From Bacillus pumilus (lineage in GTDB: Bacteria; Bacillota; Bacilli; Bacillales; Bacillaceae): a stretch of 64,000 bases of DNA. The DNA lies in assembly GCF_038738535.1 (NCBI RefSeq), contig NZ_CP046128.1, positions 2,418,001-2,482,000 on the forward strand, in the 5' to 3' direction. Shown here one piece after another: positions 8,694 through 17,624 of this stretch. Numbering within the stretch: position 1 is the stretch's first letter; each line of letters begins with the position of its first letter. Under the pieces are notes generated by a model. It searched no databases and had not been told where the DNA came from. It was given only the letters and a program-made list of their open reading frames with translations. The translations under genes and the position numbers were made by a program.

Positions 8694-8787
8694 GATTTAC
8701 CTCCATTACGATATACATTCCGCGCGGGTGCCAGCGGGGTTCTCCTACTAACTTTGACAACCTAGGCTCGTTCTAATCGCTTGGAAT

Positions 8788-8822
8788 AAAAAAGAGGCAG
8801 CGAATATGCATGCCTCTTTTTC
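8788..8822 (-). terminator. Terminator between gerM and rph
   Basis: A 12-bp stem (8788-8799 with 8811-8822) is followed by T-rich sequence on both strands. It ends the gerM transcript and separates it from the rph operon. Confidence 0.85.
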
Positions 8823-8844
8823 TCCATTATATCAATGTGTGCCG

Positions 8845-9906
8845 TTAAAAACTACCTGTATTCACTTGTTCTGGTCTTGAAACCGGCTTTGTCAGCTCTG
8901 CTCCTTTTTCGTTCACAAGCTCAGCCTTGCCGTTTACCTTAACCGATACGCTTTTGACGTCCGGCAGCTCTGTTAATGTGAGCACAATGCTATCAAGAAC
9001 TTTTTGTGAAATGACCTTTTTCTTTTCATCTGCACTGCCAAAAATGGATTCGTTGAAATCAAGTGTCACATGTCCGTCTTTTACTTTCGGGACATCATTC
9101 AGCTTTACATCTTGATCAAAGTCTGTGAGCAAATGGCTTTTTTTGCTTGGTCCAGAGACGAGCTCATCAATGGCTGCTGTAATCGGATCATCCTCGTCTT
9201 TTGGCGCTCTTTTGGTCACAGGAACATAGTACGTCTGTTCATCAGATTCAGCTAAGTAGTAAACCGTCACTGGCTTTGTCGATGTCATATCAGCGGCAGC
9301 CTCGTGCTGAATATTTATACCGTCTTCTCTGCTTAAATCATCGGAGATCGGTGTACCGTTCACAGGCATTTCTTTTAGTTCATGTCCATTCATTTTCAAT
9401 TTGACTTTGGCGACAGAATCAAACTGCGTTAACGTCCAAGTGACAGATTGCAGGATGCGCTGTTCGTCTTCTTTTTTATAGTTTTTAAATTCATTTGAAA
9501 AATCCACTACGGCCGTTCCGTCTTTAATGTCGACAGATACGCTCGTGTCGGCCGGCAAAACAGCTCGGAACCCATTTGGCATGAGGTTAGAAATCGGTCC
9601 TCCGTCCACGAGATATTCAAGGGTTTGTTTGGCACTTCCTTCGTTTTTCGGCAGCGGAATGGATTGAGAGACGACATACCCGTTTTTATCAATTAAATAT
9701 AATTCTCTCATGACTGTATCTGCCTTCTTCTCTTCTTTTCCTTCTTTGGCTGTTTGTTTATCTTCTTTATTTTCTTTCACATATGTGACGTTTTGTGGCG
9801 GGTCAATCTCTGTTTTCGCTTGGTCTGTTTGAAACAATCCGCATCCTGACAAAAGCATGGCTGACGCGATACACGTCACAGCTGCTGTAGATCCTTTTTT
9901 CAGCAT
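8845..9906 (-). CDS. gerM: Spore germination/sporulation lipoprotein GerM
   Basis: A protein of 353 residues with a lipoprotein signal: a basic start, a hydrophobic stretch and lipobox LLSGC with the acylated Cys at about residue 22. Two tandem GerMN domains follow, around residues 85-190 and 220-325, each containing a GxAxVDFSNEF- or DGHVTLDFNES-type strand. The linker after the lipobox is charged and Lys/Glu-rich. In B. subtilis GerM is made in the mother cell under sigma-E and helps anchor the SpoIIQ-SpoIIIAH engulfment channel. It is expected at the outer forespore membrane. Confidence 0.93.
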   Translation of the reverse strand: MLKKGSTAAVTCIASAMLLSGCGLFQTDQAKTEIDPPQNVTYVKENKEDKQTAKEGKEEKKADTVMRELYLIDKNGYVVSQSIPLPKNEGSAKQTLEYLVDGGPISNLMPNGFRAVLPADTSVSVDIKDGTAVVDFSNEFKNYKKEDEQRILQSVTWTLTQFDSVAKVKLKMNGHELKEMPVNGTPISDDLSREDGINIQHEAAADMTSTKPVTVYYLAESDEQTYYVPVTKRAPKDEDDPITAAIDELVSGPSKKSHLLTDFDQDVKLNDVPKVKDGHVTLDFNESIFGSADEKKKVISQKVLDSIVLTLTELPDVKSVSVKVNGKAELVNEKGAELTKPVSRPEQVNTGSF

Positions 9907-9974
9907 ACTTCACCCTCCTCTAGTAGTTTGTACTACTATGTATACGAGCTCCTCATGTGGATTAGACCCTTTTC

Positions 9975-10012
9975 ATAAAAAAATAACCCACCTCAAGAAG
10001 AAGCGGGTTATT
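9975..10012 (-). terminator. Terminator of racE
   Basis: An 8-bp stem (9982-9989 with 10005-10012) is followed on the minus strand by a run of seven T. It overlaps the last codons of racE. Confidence 0.85.
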
Positions 10013-10826
10013 GCTGATAGATGTGTTCAAGTGATACGGTTTCGACCTTCCCTGGGAGGTAGCCAAACCAGTCACGAGCGATGTTTTCAAAATTTTGCTG
10101 CTGCCCTGTTGTATAAAATGTATGAACAGGTGCTTCTTGAGAAGTGTTTAACAGCCCTTTATACGAAAGAATCGTACTGGCTTCTCTAGCTGTCTCATCC
10201 CCTGATGAAATAATGCTCACATCACTGCCCATAAAGCGCTGAATCGGCTCTTTTAAAATCGGATAGTGCGTGCAGCCAAGAATGAGCGTATCAATTCCTG
10301 TTTCTTTCATCGGTTCAAGGGAATCTTTCACCACTTCATCTGCTGTCTGATCTAAAAACGTACCGCTTTCCACAAATGGGACAAGCAGCGGACATGCCAG
10401 ACTTTGAACCGCTAGTCCTGCTTTTAGGGATAGCAGTGCTTCTTTGTATGCCTCGCTTTTGATCGTATTGGCTGTACCAATGACACCAATCTGCTGATTG
10501 TTTGTCACCTTGATGGCTGTACGGGCGCCGGGCTGAATCACGCCAATGACCGGAATATCAAGCGTTGCTTTGATTTCATCAAGGGCAATTGCCGTCGCTG
10601 TGTTGCATGCGATGACGAGCATTTTAATATGATGATGTCTTAATAAGTAGTGTGCCATTTCCCAAGTATATTGAAGAACCTCTTCTTCTTTCCGCGGGCC
10701 ATACGGACACCGTTTTGTATCGCCTACGTAAATGATCTTTTCTTTTGGCAGTTGTCTCATGATTTCCTTTGCAACGGTTAAACCGCCGACGCCGGAATCA
10801 ATCACGCCGATTGGTTGATCCAACAA
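10008..10826 (-). CDS. racE: Glutamate racemase
   Basis: Interconverts L- and D-glutamate for peptidoglycan (and, in relatives, poly-gamma-glutamate). The 272 residues contain [16 protein letters not shown], the first catalytic Cys in VIACNTATA and the second in LGCTHYPIL, plus the [12 protein letters not shown] binding segment. Length equals B. subtilis RacE. Translation starts at TTG 10826, 7 bases after the ysmB stop. GAGG at the ysmB stop serves as ribosome site, so the two genes are coupled. Confidence 0.95.
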   Translation of the reverse strand: MLDQPIGVIDSGVGGLTVAKEIMRQLPKEKIIYVGDTKRCPYGPRKEEEVLQYTWEMAHYLLRHHHIKMLVIACNTATAIALDEIKATLDIPVIGVIQPGARTAIKVTNNQQIGVIGTANTIKSEAYKEALLSLKAGLAVQSLACPLLVPFVESGTFLDQTADEVVKDSLEPMKETGIDTLILGCTHYPILKEPIQRFMGSDVSIISSGDETAREASTILSYKGLLNTSQEAPVHTFYTTGQQQNFENIARDWFGYLPGKVETVSLEHIYQQ

Positions 10827-10833
10827 AATCGCC

Positions 10834-11274
10834 TCATTTTCTTTTCATTTGCTGCTGTAGTTTCGTTAAGGATTGGTTGAAAACGATGGCTTCTTCTTCT
10901 GAGAAAGCCCCTAGAAGTTCACTGACGTATTCTTGGCGTTTGACAATCACTTCTTGAATGATCCGCTCGCCTTCAGGTAATAAATGAATGCGAACCACGC
11001 GGCGGTCAGAAGGATCTTTTACTCGTTCAACAAGTTCACTTTTCTCCATTCGATCAATTAAGTCGGTGGTTGTGCTGCAAGCCAAATACATCTTTTGTGA
11101 TAGCTCACCTATTGTCATATCTCCGAATTCATAAAGCCACTGAAGCCCTACAAATTGAGGAGGTGTAATCGTATATTGATTCAGGATTTCTCTGCCTTTT
11201 TGCTTAATAATTGCAGCAATATGGCGCAATGATTTTTCAATTTCTGCTACATGGTCGAACTCATTCGTTTCCAT
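10834..11274 (-). CDS. ysmB: MarR-family regulator YsmB
   Basis: A protein of 146 residues with a central winged helix (about 35-105): [26 protein letters not shown], then the recognition helix [20 protein letters not shown] and the wing [12 protein letters not shown]. MarR proteins are dimeric repressors that often sense small aromatic ligands. The B. subtilis orthologue sits in the same place, upstream of and coupled to racE; its targets are not known to me. Confidence 0.9.
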   Translation of the reverse strand: METNEFDHVAEIEKSLRHIAAIIKQKGREILNQYTITPPQFVGLQWLYEFGDMTIGELSQKMYLACSTTTDLIDRMEKSELVERVKDPSDRRVVRIHLLPEGERIIQEVIVKRQEYVSELLGAFSEEEAIVFNQSLTKLQQQMKRK

Positions 11275-11384
11275 TTCATTGATACCTCACTATAGCATCT
11301 CACTTTGATTAAAACGTACATTCCTATTTTCCTCGTTTTTCAAAGAAAATGCAAGAAGAGACTCATGGAAACCATATAGAAATA

Positions 11385-11419
11385 ACCGGCTCCTTCCCGA
11401 TATGGAAGGAAAACCGGCT
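11385..11419 (-). terminator. Terminator of gerE
   Basis: On the minus strand a hairpin of CCGG and CCTTCC segments pairs with GGAAGG and CCGG around an internal loop, then TTATTTC follows. It lies just past the gerE stop. The interrupted stem makes it weaker than its neighbours. Confidence 0.55.
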
Positions 11420-11423
11420 GACT

Positions 11424-11648
11424 TTAGAGCTCTAGCTCACCCATACGCAGAAGCTCGACTACGGCCTGTGAACGGCCTTTGACTCCTAGCTTTTGCATGG
11501 CATTCGAAATATGATTTCGAACAGTCTTTTCGCTAATAAAAAGCTCGCTTGCAATTTCTTTAGTTGTTTTATCTTGGACGAGCAATTCGAATACTTCTCT
11601 TTCTCTTTTGGTTAATAGCGGCTTGGATTGAAACTCTTTCTCCTTCAA
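11424..11648 (-). CDS. gerE: Late mother-cell sporulation regulator GerE
   Basis: A 74-residue LuxR-type DNA-binding protein consisting almost only of the helix-turn-helix: [14 protein letters not shown], then [23 protein letters not shown] and the dimer helix SRAVVEL-like end. In Bacillus, GerE acts with sigma-K on spore-coat genes, activating some and repressing others. Length and sequence match the B. subtilis protein. It has its own terminator and upstream region (11649-11802). In B. subtilis ysmA lies upstream; here a tricarboxylate cluster has been placed between them. Confidence 0.95.
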   Translation of the reverse strand: MKEKEFQSKPLLTKREREVFELLVQDKTTKEIASELFISEKTVRNHISNAMQKLGVKGRSQAVVELLRMGELEL

Positions 11649-11802
11649 GTATTGTAACCCTCCTTGCTAAGGTGAGAGCTCTAGTCTCTATAGAATGGGA
11701 TTCTGTATAGTCGAGATATCATATGCCGAGTGCCCGAGGTAGGTGACGTTAAAATCGAGAATTCCCGCATATGAGCGTCCAATTTGTGCGCTTTTATCAG
11801 CA

Positions 11803-11842
11803 CAAAAAAGGACGAGTCTCCTACCCGAGACATCGTCCTTTT
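11803..11842 (-). terminator. Terminator of yraO
   Basis: A long stem with a nested helix (11808-11820 with 11827-11840) is followed on the minus strand by TTTTTTGTGC. It closes the transporter transcript. Confidence 0.85.
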
Positions 11843-11853
11843 CATACACGTAT

Positions 11854-13170
11854 TTAAAAGATAGAAATGGCTCCTGTTAACAAAGCGATCAATGTTGTAA
11901 AAAGGGCTGTTAACACAGTCCACAGCAGTGCGTATTTTTGCAAATCGCCAATATCTTTGTTCAGCATACTGACAAGAAGCAGCGTTGAAGCCACAAGAGG
12001 GCTCAGCAGGTGAACAGGCTGTCCTATGATAGAAGCGCGCGCAATTTCCACCGGATCAATTCCGTAAGCTGCACCTGCTTCTGCCAAGATTGGCAGCACC
12101 CCGAAATAATAAGCATCATTAGAAAGAACAAATGTAAATGGCATACTCGTTAAAGCCACAATGAGCGGAAAAAATGAACTGTAAGAATCCGGAATTAAGT
12201 AAATCACCAAGTTGGCAATCGACTCCACCATTTTTGTCCCCGAAAAAATTCCTGTGAAAATTCCTGCTGCAAACACAAGGGTAATGACCGTTAAGGCATT
12301 TCCTGCATGCGATAAAATTCTCTCGCGCTGATCTTCAACCTTTGGATAGTTGATCATGAGAGCGATGACAAATCCAATTAAAAAGAGAACTGGAATCGGT
12401 ACGATATCTAAAACAAGTGTCGCCATCACCGCAATCGTCAAGAAGAAGTTAATCCAAATGAGGTTGGGTCTTTTCATGTCTTCTACTCCATCTTCGATTG
12501 ACGCTGCCAATTCAGGGGAGATCGAGGCCTCTTCTTTGTACTGAATCTCTGCAACCCCAATTCGTTTCCGCTCTTTTTTCCCAAGCACATACGCAGTAAA
12601 AAGAATAAAAAGACCGCCTCCAACCATTGTTGGAAGTAATGGAATAAAAAATTCACCAGCATCTAATCCAAGCGCCGCGATGGCACGGGTTGCCGGACCG
12701 CCCCAAGGCGTCATTCCGCTCATAATTCCTAAAGACAATAATGAAATCGTTCCTAAAATTAATGGGTTCATCCCAATTCTTAAGAAAAGTGGCAGCATTG
12801 CTGATACGGTAATCATATACGTTGTTGTTCCATCACCATCTAATGCAACAAGCATAGACAAAATTGCTACCCCAAAAGCAATTTTGACAGGATCACCTTT
12901 CACAATACGTAAAATGAGTTTAATCAGTGGATCAAACAGCCCAGCATCCAGCATGACACCAAAGAATAAAATCGCAAATAACAATAAAGCAGCTGATGGT
13001 GCAACAGTTTTAAGTCCATCAAGCATCATGTCCCCTAATCCGCGGTTAAAACCACCGATCAATGCAAATATGATAGGTACAACGGTTAGAGCCACCACCG
13101 GATGCATACGTTTTGTCATAATGAGAAATGTAAATGTCAAGACCATCAAGATCCCTAAAATAGCTAGCAC
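11854..13170 (-). CDS. yraO: CitMHS-family tricarboxylate transporter (YraO-like)
   Basis: A 438-residue polytopic membrane protein of the citrate-metal:proton symporter family (CitM/CitH). About 11-12 hydrophobic segments are visible, with family landmarks LVALDGDGTTTYMI, GMTPWGGPATRA and LSNDAYYFGVLPILAEA. The start is taken as GTG 13170 because GGAGGG lies 8 bases upstream and the length then equals B. subtilis YraO; an upstream in-frame GTG (13197) is less likely. It is flanked by a LysR regulator and a PrpF isomerase, as YraN and YraM accompany YraO in B. subtilis, suggesting import of citrate, aconitate or a related acid. A cre-like site lies 65 bases upstream. Confidence 0.9.
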   Translation of the reverse strand: MLAILGILMVLTFTFLIMTKRMHPVVALTVVPIIFALIGGFNRGLGDMMLDGLKTVAPSAALLLFAILFFGVMLDAGLFDPLIKLILRIVKGDPVKIAFGVAILSMLVALDGDGTTTYMITVSAMLPLFLRIGMNPLILGTISLLSLGIMSGMTPWGGPATRAIAALGLDAGEFFIPLLPTMVGGGLFILFTAYVLGKKERKRIGVAEIQYKEEASISPELAASIEDGVEDMKRPNLIWINFFLTIAVMATLVLDIVPIPVLFLIGFVIALMINYPKVEDQRERILSHAGNALTVITLVFAAGIFTGIFSGTKMVESIANLVIYLIPDSYSSFFPLIVALTSMPFTFVLSNDAYYFGVLPILAEAGAAYGIDPVEIARASIIGQPVHLLSPLVASTLLLVSMLNKDIGDLQKYALLWTVLTALFTTLIALLTGAISIF

Positions 13171-13234
13171 TTTATATCCCTCCATCCTCTTCTTCACATG
13201 ATCTGCAAGCGCCCCTTTGCACTTGCAACCTACA

Positions 13235-13248
13235 TGTTAGCGCTTTCT
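13235..13248 (-). promoter_or_regulatory. Likely CcpA (cre) site upstream of yraO
   Basis: On the minus strand the 14-mer AGAAAGCGCTAACA departs from the Bacillus cre consensus only at its first base. It lies between the AT-rich probable promoter (around 13255-13300) and the yraO start, a position that suits repression by CcpA when glucose is present. Confidence 0.65.
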
Positions 13249-13323
13249 ATTTCAAGGATATAATAGCTTTTTTTATAATGAAAATATCGATTTTTTCGTA
13301 TATTCAATAAATTTCTTTTATAA

Positions 13324-14184
13324 TTAACCTTGCTGATTTCTTAAAAACTCAATGAATGCTTTCACAACAGATAAATGAAGGGAGTCTGGCTGGTACATAA
13401 GCCATGTATCTCTTAAAACGGGCTGTCCATCTTTATAGGAAAGACCTTTTACAAATAGCTCATCACTTGGTCTGAGGCAAATTTCTGGGACAATGGCATA
13501 ACCTAAACCATGCTTGACCATCTCTTTTGATGTATCCTGGCGGTCTGTCTCCATCGTCACAAGTGGAGGCATGGTGAACGTTTCCTGCCACCATCTGTTA
13601 ATCAATCGTTTTAATGAACTATCTGTATGATAGTCAATGAGCGGCAGCTTTGGGAGGTCTTTCAGCTGGATTTCTGATTTTGAAATGATACAAAGCCGCT
13701 CTTTATCGAGCAAAAACCGCTCTCCATTCCAGTCGTAATCCCCTCTTAAAATCCCTAAATGGACACTTGATGTGCCTAATAAGTCCATGACTTTTGTGCT
13801 CCAGCCTGTATTCACCATAAATTGAACATGTGGATACTGCTTAGAAAATTCTTTTAAAATTTCTGGCAGTTTATACTGGGCAAAGTTACTTGAGACCCCT
13901 AACCGAATTGTTCCTTTGACCTTTTTTTGCATATTGAGCATGCCATCTTTCGTTTGCTGGAGCTGTTTGAGCATGTCATTTGCGTATTTAGCCAAGTACT
14001 CGCCCTCTGATGTAAATTCAATTCCTCGTTTTCTTTTAAAGAAAAGCTTCATATCAAACTCCTCTTCAAGCTGTTTCAATCGATAGCTTAAGGCAGGCTG
14101 AGAGACAAATAATTTTTCTGCCGCTTTTGTGATGTTCTTTTCTTCATAGAGCACCTTTAGAAACCGCCAATCTTTTTCATCCAT
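13324..14184 (-). CDS. yraN: LysR-family regulator of the tricarboxylate cluster (YraN-like)
   Basis: A protein of 286 residues with an N-terminal winged helix (about 1-60: FLKVLYEEKNITKAAEKLF, SQPALSYRLKQLEEEF) and a periplasmic-binding-protein-like effector domain (about 90-285). It reads away from yraM, sharing a 136-base AT-rich intergenic region where LysR operators normally lie, and precedes yraO on the same strand. By analogy it would activate yraM and/or yraO in response to the transported acid; this is inferred from gene order. Confidence 0.88.
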   Translation of the reverse strand: MDEKDWRFLKVLYEEKNITKAAEKLFVSQPALSYRLKQLEEEFDMKLFFKRKRGIEFTSEGEYLAKYANDMLKQLQQTKDGMLNMQKKVKGTIRLGVSSNFAQYKLPEILKEFSKQYPHVQFMVNTGWSTKVMDLLGTSSVHLGILRGDYDWNGERFLLDKERLCIISKSEIQLKDLPKLPLIDYHTDSSLKRLINRWWQETFTMPPLVTMETDRQDTSKEMVKHGLGYAIVPEICLRPSDELFVKGLSYKDGQPVLRDTWLMYQPDSLHLSVVKAFIEFLRNQQG

Positions 14185-14320
14185 TATATTCCCTCCTTTT
14201 TTACTAATTATAAAATATTTTTATTGATTATTCTCAAAATAATGTATTTAACTTATTTCTTATTATACTTTACCATTTTGATTAGATAAACAGTTCATTA
14301 AAAAATTGAGGGTGAGAGCA

Positions 14321-15451
14321 ATGAGAAAAGTTCCAATCACAATCATGCGAGGCGGTACAAGCAAAGGGGTATTCATTCAAGCAAATGACGCACCCTATGA
14401 ACACGATGAGCTCGAGGCATTTCTATTAGACATTATGGGCAGTCCTGACCGGCTGCAGGTCGATGGGATCGGCGGCGGTAATTCTTTAACAAGCAAAGTG
14501 GCCATTATTGATAAAGCCACACGCCCAGATGTGGATGTGAACTATACGTTTGCACAGGTCAGCATCAATGAGAGATATGTCGACTTTAAAGGAAACTGCG
14601 GGAATATCTCATCAGCGGTTGGACCATACGCCATCATTAAAGGACTTGTTCAAGCGGTTGAGCCCATTACGACTGTACGTATCCTCAATACCAACACAAA
14701 TAAAGTGATTACAGCAGAGGTCGAAGTCGAAAATGGAGAAGTAAAATTTGAAGGACAGGCAGAAATTCCAGGAGTAAAAGGGACAGGTTCTCCCATTTAT
14801 TTATCTTTTGAAAATCCTGAAGGCGCAGTCACAGGTAAAACTTTTCCGACTGGAAACAAAATTGATACGATTCAAACAAAGTTTGGTGAGATTCCCATCT
14901 CGATCGTTGACATTGCAAATCCAATTGCCTTTATTCGTGCCAAAGATATTCAATTAAAAGGAACTGAATTGCCTGAGGAGTTTACAGACGAATTACTGGA
15001 TGATTTAGAAGAGATTCGTTCCATCGCTGCTGAAATGTGTCACTTTGCGCCAAAAGACATGGCGACATTACAGTCTCCAGCCGTTCCAAAGCTTGCGCTC
15101 ATTAGCGAGCCTGCTGATTATGTAGATACAAATGGAATCTTGAGAAGAGCAGCCGATATGGACATCATCGTTCGTATGCTATCGATGCAAAGACCGCACC
15201 AAGCACTTGCCATTACCGGCTCTGTCTGCGTATCAGCCAGCTGTTTTATGGAACAAACGCTTCCTGCACAGCTTTATCATGGACAACATGATACGCTTCG
15301 AATTGGGCATCCTGCTGGGATTATGCAAACGGACATTGACGTGTCTCAAAATAGAGTCAAAGTCATTCGAACCGCGAGAGAAATTCTAGACGGGGTTGTC
15401 TTTACGAAACAAGACTATATCGTGCAGCCTCATATTAAAAGAGAAGCCTAA
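14321..15451 (+). CDS. yraM: PrpF-family isomerase (YraM-like, possible aconitate isomerase)
   Basis: A protein of 376 residues of the PrpF family (diaminopimelate-epimerase fold), which moves double bonds or interconverts cis/trans forms of methylaconitate, aconitate and 4-oxalomesaconate. Diagnostic features are the N-terminal MRGGTSKGVF, VDGIGGGNSLTSKVA, the catalytic Cys region GNCGNISSAVG and the C-terminal GHPAGIM. The start at ATG 14321 has GAGGGTG at 14309-14315. It is the only plus-strand gene of this cluster, divergent from yraN. With a CitMHS carrier beside it, isomerisation of an imported unsaturated tricarboxylate such as trans-aconitate into the citric acid cycle is plausible, but the substrate cannot be read from sequence. 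Confidence 0.85.
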   Translation: MRKVPITIMRGGTSKGVFIQANDAPYEHDELEAFLLDIMGSPDRLQVDGIGGGNSLTSKVAIIDKATRPDVDVNYTFAQVSINERYVDFKGNCGNISSAVGPYAIIKGLVQAVEPITTVRILNTNTNKVITAEVEVENGEVKFEGQAEIPGVKGTGSPIYLSFENPEGAVTGKTFPTGNKIDTIQTKFGEIPISIVDIANPIAFIRAKDIQLKGTELPEEFTDELLDDLEEIRSIAAEMCHFAPKDMATLQSPAVPKLALISEPADYVDTNGILRRAADMDIIVRMLSMQRPHQALAITGSVCVSASCFMEQTLPAQLYHGQHDTLRIGHPAGIMQTDIDVSQNRVKVIRTAREILDGVVFTKQDYIVQPHIKREA

Positions 15452-15480
15452 AGCAGACGAGAACATCGTCTGCTTTTTTT
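15451..15480 (+). terminator. Terminator of yraM
   Basis: An 8-bp perfect stem (15453-15460 with 15466-15473) is followed by seven T. It overlaps the stop codon of the convergent biotin ligase gene. Confidence 0.9.
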
Positions 15481-16198
15481 AATGTTGAAGCGGGGCATCA
15501 ATATCTCCAGCAGAATGAGCTTTTATCTGCCCTTTCTCATCTTTTAACTGGAGATGACCGTAGCGGTTGACCCCGCAGCAAATGCCTTCTTCCCAAGTTT
15601 GTTTTTCACGATCTAACGAAATGCGAAGGGGCTTGTTGAGACGATATAACCGTTTGTTATAGAGGGCAGTGAGTGCTTCAAACCCTTCATTCTGCCAGCG
15701 TGAATGGTATTTTTCAAAAGCCGCTGCCAGTTCTTTCACTAGCTGATCGGCTTTCACCTCTGTCAGCTCTGATAAGCAAATGGTTTTGTACGGGACATGC
15801 TCCGGCTTTGTCTCTACATTGATGCCAACACCGATATAAATGGAACTGCGGTCTGCTTCAATTAATGTGCCGGATACCTTTGCTTCATTAATGAGAATAT
15901 CATTAGGCCATTTGATCGCCAGCTGATCCTCTGCTCTCATGAGTGGTTTCAGAACATCATAGATTGCTAGTGCTGTCAGCGGGGCGATCGTTGACTGGGT
16001 GGAGAGTTCTGCTGGCGGTAAGACTGTCATGGTCACCGCCACATTCCCTAAAGGTGTTTCCCACGGCCTGCCGAGTCTGCCTCTTCCTGCTGTCTGCTGG
16101 CGTGCATAGACAGCAAATGAGGGCTTTTCTCCTTGCTGCATGAGCCTTTTCGCTTCATTATTTGTACTATCAATGGTGTCATATTGAAAAATCTTCAT
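15479..16198 (-). CDS. Stand-alone biotin protein ligase (no DNA-binding domain)
   Basis: A protein of 239 residues that starts directly with the catalytic domain: STNNEAKRLM, the biotinyl-AMP loop AGRGRLGRPWETP, WPNDIL, and the catalytic Lys in AKVSGTLIEA, followed by GVGINV and a small C-terminal SH3-like domain (about 190-235). It joins biotin to carboxylase carrier domains via biotinyl-5'-AMP. Bacillus BirA has an N-terminal helix-turn-helix that represses bio genes; this protein lacks it, so it should act as an enzyme only and is probably a second ligase besides BirA encoded elsewhere. An alternative is a lipoate-ligase relative, but the GRGRxGRxW motif favours biotin. Confidence 0.85.
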   Translation of the reverse strand: MKIFQYDTIDSTNNEAKRLMQQGEKPSFAVYARQQTAGRGRLGRPWETPLGNVAVTMTVLPPAELSTQSTIAPLTALAIYDVLKPLMRAEDQLAIKWPNDILINEAKVSGTLIEADRSSIYIGVGINVETKPEHVPYKTICLSELTEVKADQLVKELAAAFEKYHSRWQNEGFEALTALYNKRLYRLNKPLRISLDREKQTWEEGICCGVNRYGHLQLKDEKGQIKAHSAGDIDAPLQH

Positions 16199-16276
16199 GT
16201 GTTCTCCTCTTGTTTCTTCTTGATATGATGCTTTTATTATAACAAAATGAAGCGTGCATGTTGATGAGCCAGCATG

Positions 16277-16738
16277 TTACTCATTTCGCTGCGCCTGAAA
16301 CGTCTCTTTTTCTTCCTCTGTAAACGGGACAGATGCGCCTGTGTCTTTACTAATTTGCACCATGGTGACTGAGCCTGTAAAGCAAGGTTCCTGCTGCTCA
16401 TTTTCTCCTAAATAATGAAGGATGAGTGAGCTTGATCCGACCTTTTCCGGCTTGACATACACACGAAGCCTCTCCCCAATCTCTACCTGCTTGATGTAAT
16501 CACATTGCAGGTTTGCGACGACTGTCATGGTCTCCCTCACACGTTTCATCCGTTTATCAACAATTCCCGTCTTTTGAAAAAAGGCAATTCGTGCCTCTTC
16601 AAAATACACAAAAGGGGTGACATTGTTCATATGGCCAAACATATCCGTTTCTGAAAAACGAACGGTGGTTTCGACATAAAATCGAAAGGATGCCCTCCAC
16701 TCTTCAAACGGTTCTTCAATATATGACGGCAGTCTCAC
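16277..16738 (-). CDS. ysmA: YsmA, hot-dog-fold acyl-CoA thioesterase-like protein
   Basis: A protein of 153 residues of the 4-hydroxybenzoyl-CoA thioesterase (YbgC-like) type: VRFSETDMFGHMNNVTPFVYFEEARI with the catalytic-type Asp and the GHMNN turn, then a hot-dog helix and strands. Members hydrolyse acyl-CoA thioesters; the substrate is unknown here. It lies next to sdhB as in B. subtilis, but a terminator separates the two. Confidence 0.85.
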   Translation of the reverse strand: MRLPSYIEEPFEEWRASFRFYVETTVRFSETDMFGHMNNVTPFVYFEEARIAFFQKTGIVDKRMKRVRETMTVVANLQCDYIKQVEIGERLRVYVKPEKVGSSSLILHYLGENEQQEPCFTGSVTMVQISKDTGASVPFTEEEKETFQAQRNE

Positions 16739-16756
16739 TTGATCATCTCCTTATTT

Positions 16757-16799
16757 GGAAACAAACGCCTCTCCCGTATTGGAAGAGGCGTTTGTTTAT
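16757..16799 (-). terminator. Terminator of the sdhCAB operon
   Basis: A 14-bp perfect stem (16759-16772 with 16784-16797) ends on the minus strand in TTTGTTT. It separates sdhB from ysmA. Confidence 0.85.
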
Positions 16800-16858
16800 A
16801 TGTTGCATCCAGCCCCTTAAACACTCATCATGATTGGCAAAGAGGACTGAATGTGATG

Positions 16859-17623
16859 TTATTCTGCGTGATCGCTTCCGAAGAAGTTACGGAATGCTTG
16901 TAAAGTTGTATCTCGGTTAAGTGCTGCAATTGACGTTGTCAGCGGGATTCCTTTCGGACAAGCCTGCACACAGTTTTGGGAGTTCCCGCAGTTCGCAAGA
17001 CCGCCGTCCCCCATAATTTCTTCTAGACGGTCAGACTTATTCATCGCACCTGTCGGATGTGCGTTAAATAAACGGACTTGTGAAAGCGGTGCAGGGCCCA
17101 TAAAGGAAGACTTATCATTCACGTTTGGACAAGCTTCAAGGCAGACACCACATGTCATACATTTAGAAAGCTCATACGCCCATTGACGTTTTTTCTCAGG
17201 CATTCTTGGTCCAGGACCGAGATCATATGTGCCATCGATCGGTACCCATGCTTTCACCTTTTTCAAGGAATTGAACATCCGGCTTCTATCAACCTGCAAG
17301 TCTCTCACAACCGGGAATGTCTTCATCGGCTGAAGACGAATCGGCTGATCTAACTGATCGATGAGTGCTGTACATGACTGGCGCGGTTTTCCATTAATGA
17401 CCATAGAACAAGCTCCGCACACCTCTTCAAGACAGTTCATATCCCAGTTGATCGCCGTTGTTTTTTCCCCTTGTTTATTGACCGGGTTCCGTCTAATTTC
17501 CATGAGTGCGGAAATGACGTTCATATTTGGACGGTAAGGGATTTCGAATTCCTCATCATAAGACTTTCCATCTGCTGTATCTTGACGTGTGATAATGAAA
17601 TGAATCGTGTTTTTTTCACTCAT
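16859..17623 (-). CDS. sdhB: Succinate dehydrogenase iron-sulfur subunit
   Basis: A protein of 254 residues carrying electrons from the flavoprotein to the membrane anchor of complex II. Ligands for all three clusters are visible: [2Fe-2S] CLEEVCGACSMV...SC, [4Fe-4S] CMTCGVCLEACP, and [3Fe-4S] CGNSQNCVQACPKG. The start at ATG 17623 gives the family length and lies one base past the sdhA stop (GGTGGAG site within sdhA), so the two genes are tightly coupled. Confidence 0.97.
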   Translation of the reverse strand: MSEKNTIHFIITRQDTADGKSYDEEFEIPYRPNMNVISALMEIRRNPVNKQGEKTTAINWDMNCLEEVCGACSMVINGKPRQSCTALIDQLDQPIRLQPMKTFPVVRDLQVDRSRMFNSLKKVKAWVPIDGTYDLGPGPRMPEKKRQWAYELSKCMTCGVCLEACPNVNDKSSFMGPAPLSQVRLFNAHPTGAMNKSDRLEEIMGDGGLANCGNSQNCVQACPKGIPLTTSIAALNRDTTLQAFRNFFGSDHAE

Positions 17624-17624
17624 C

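Noticed and set aside
12680..13201. 173-codon plus-strand frame opposite yraO
   Set aside because: Complement of a conserved transporter; its length reflects codon bias of the real gene.
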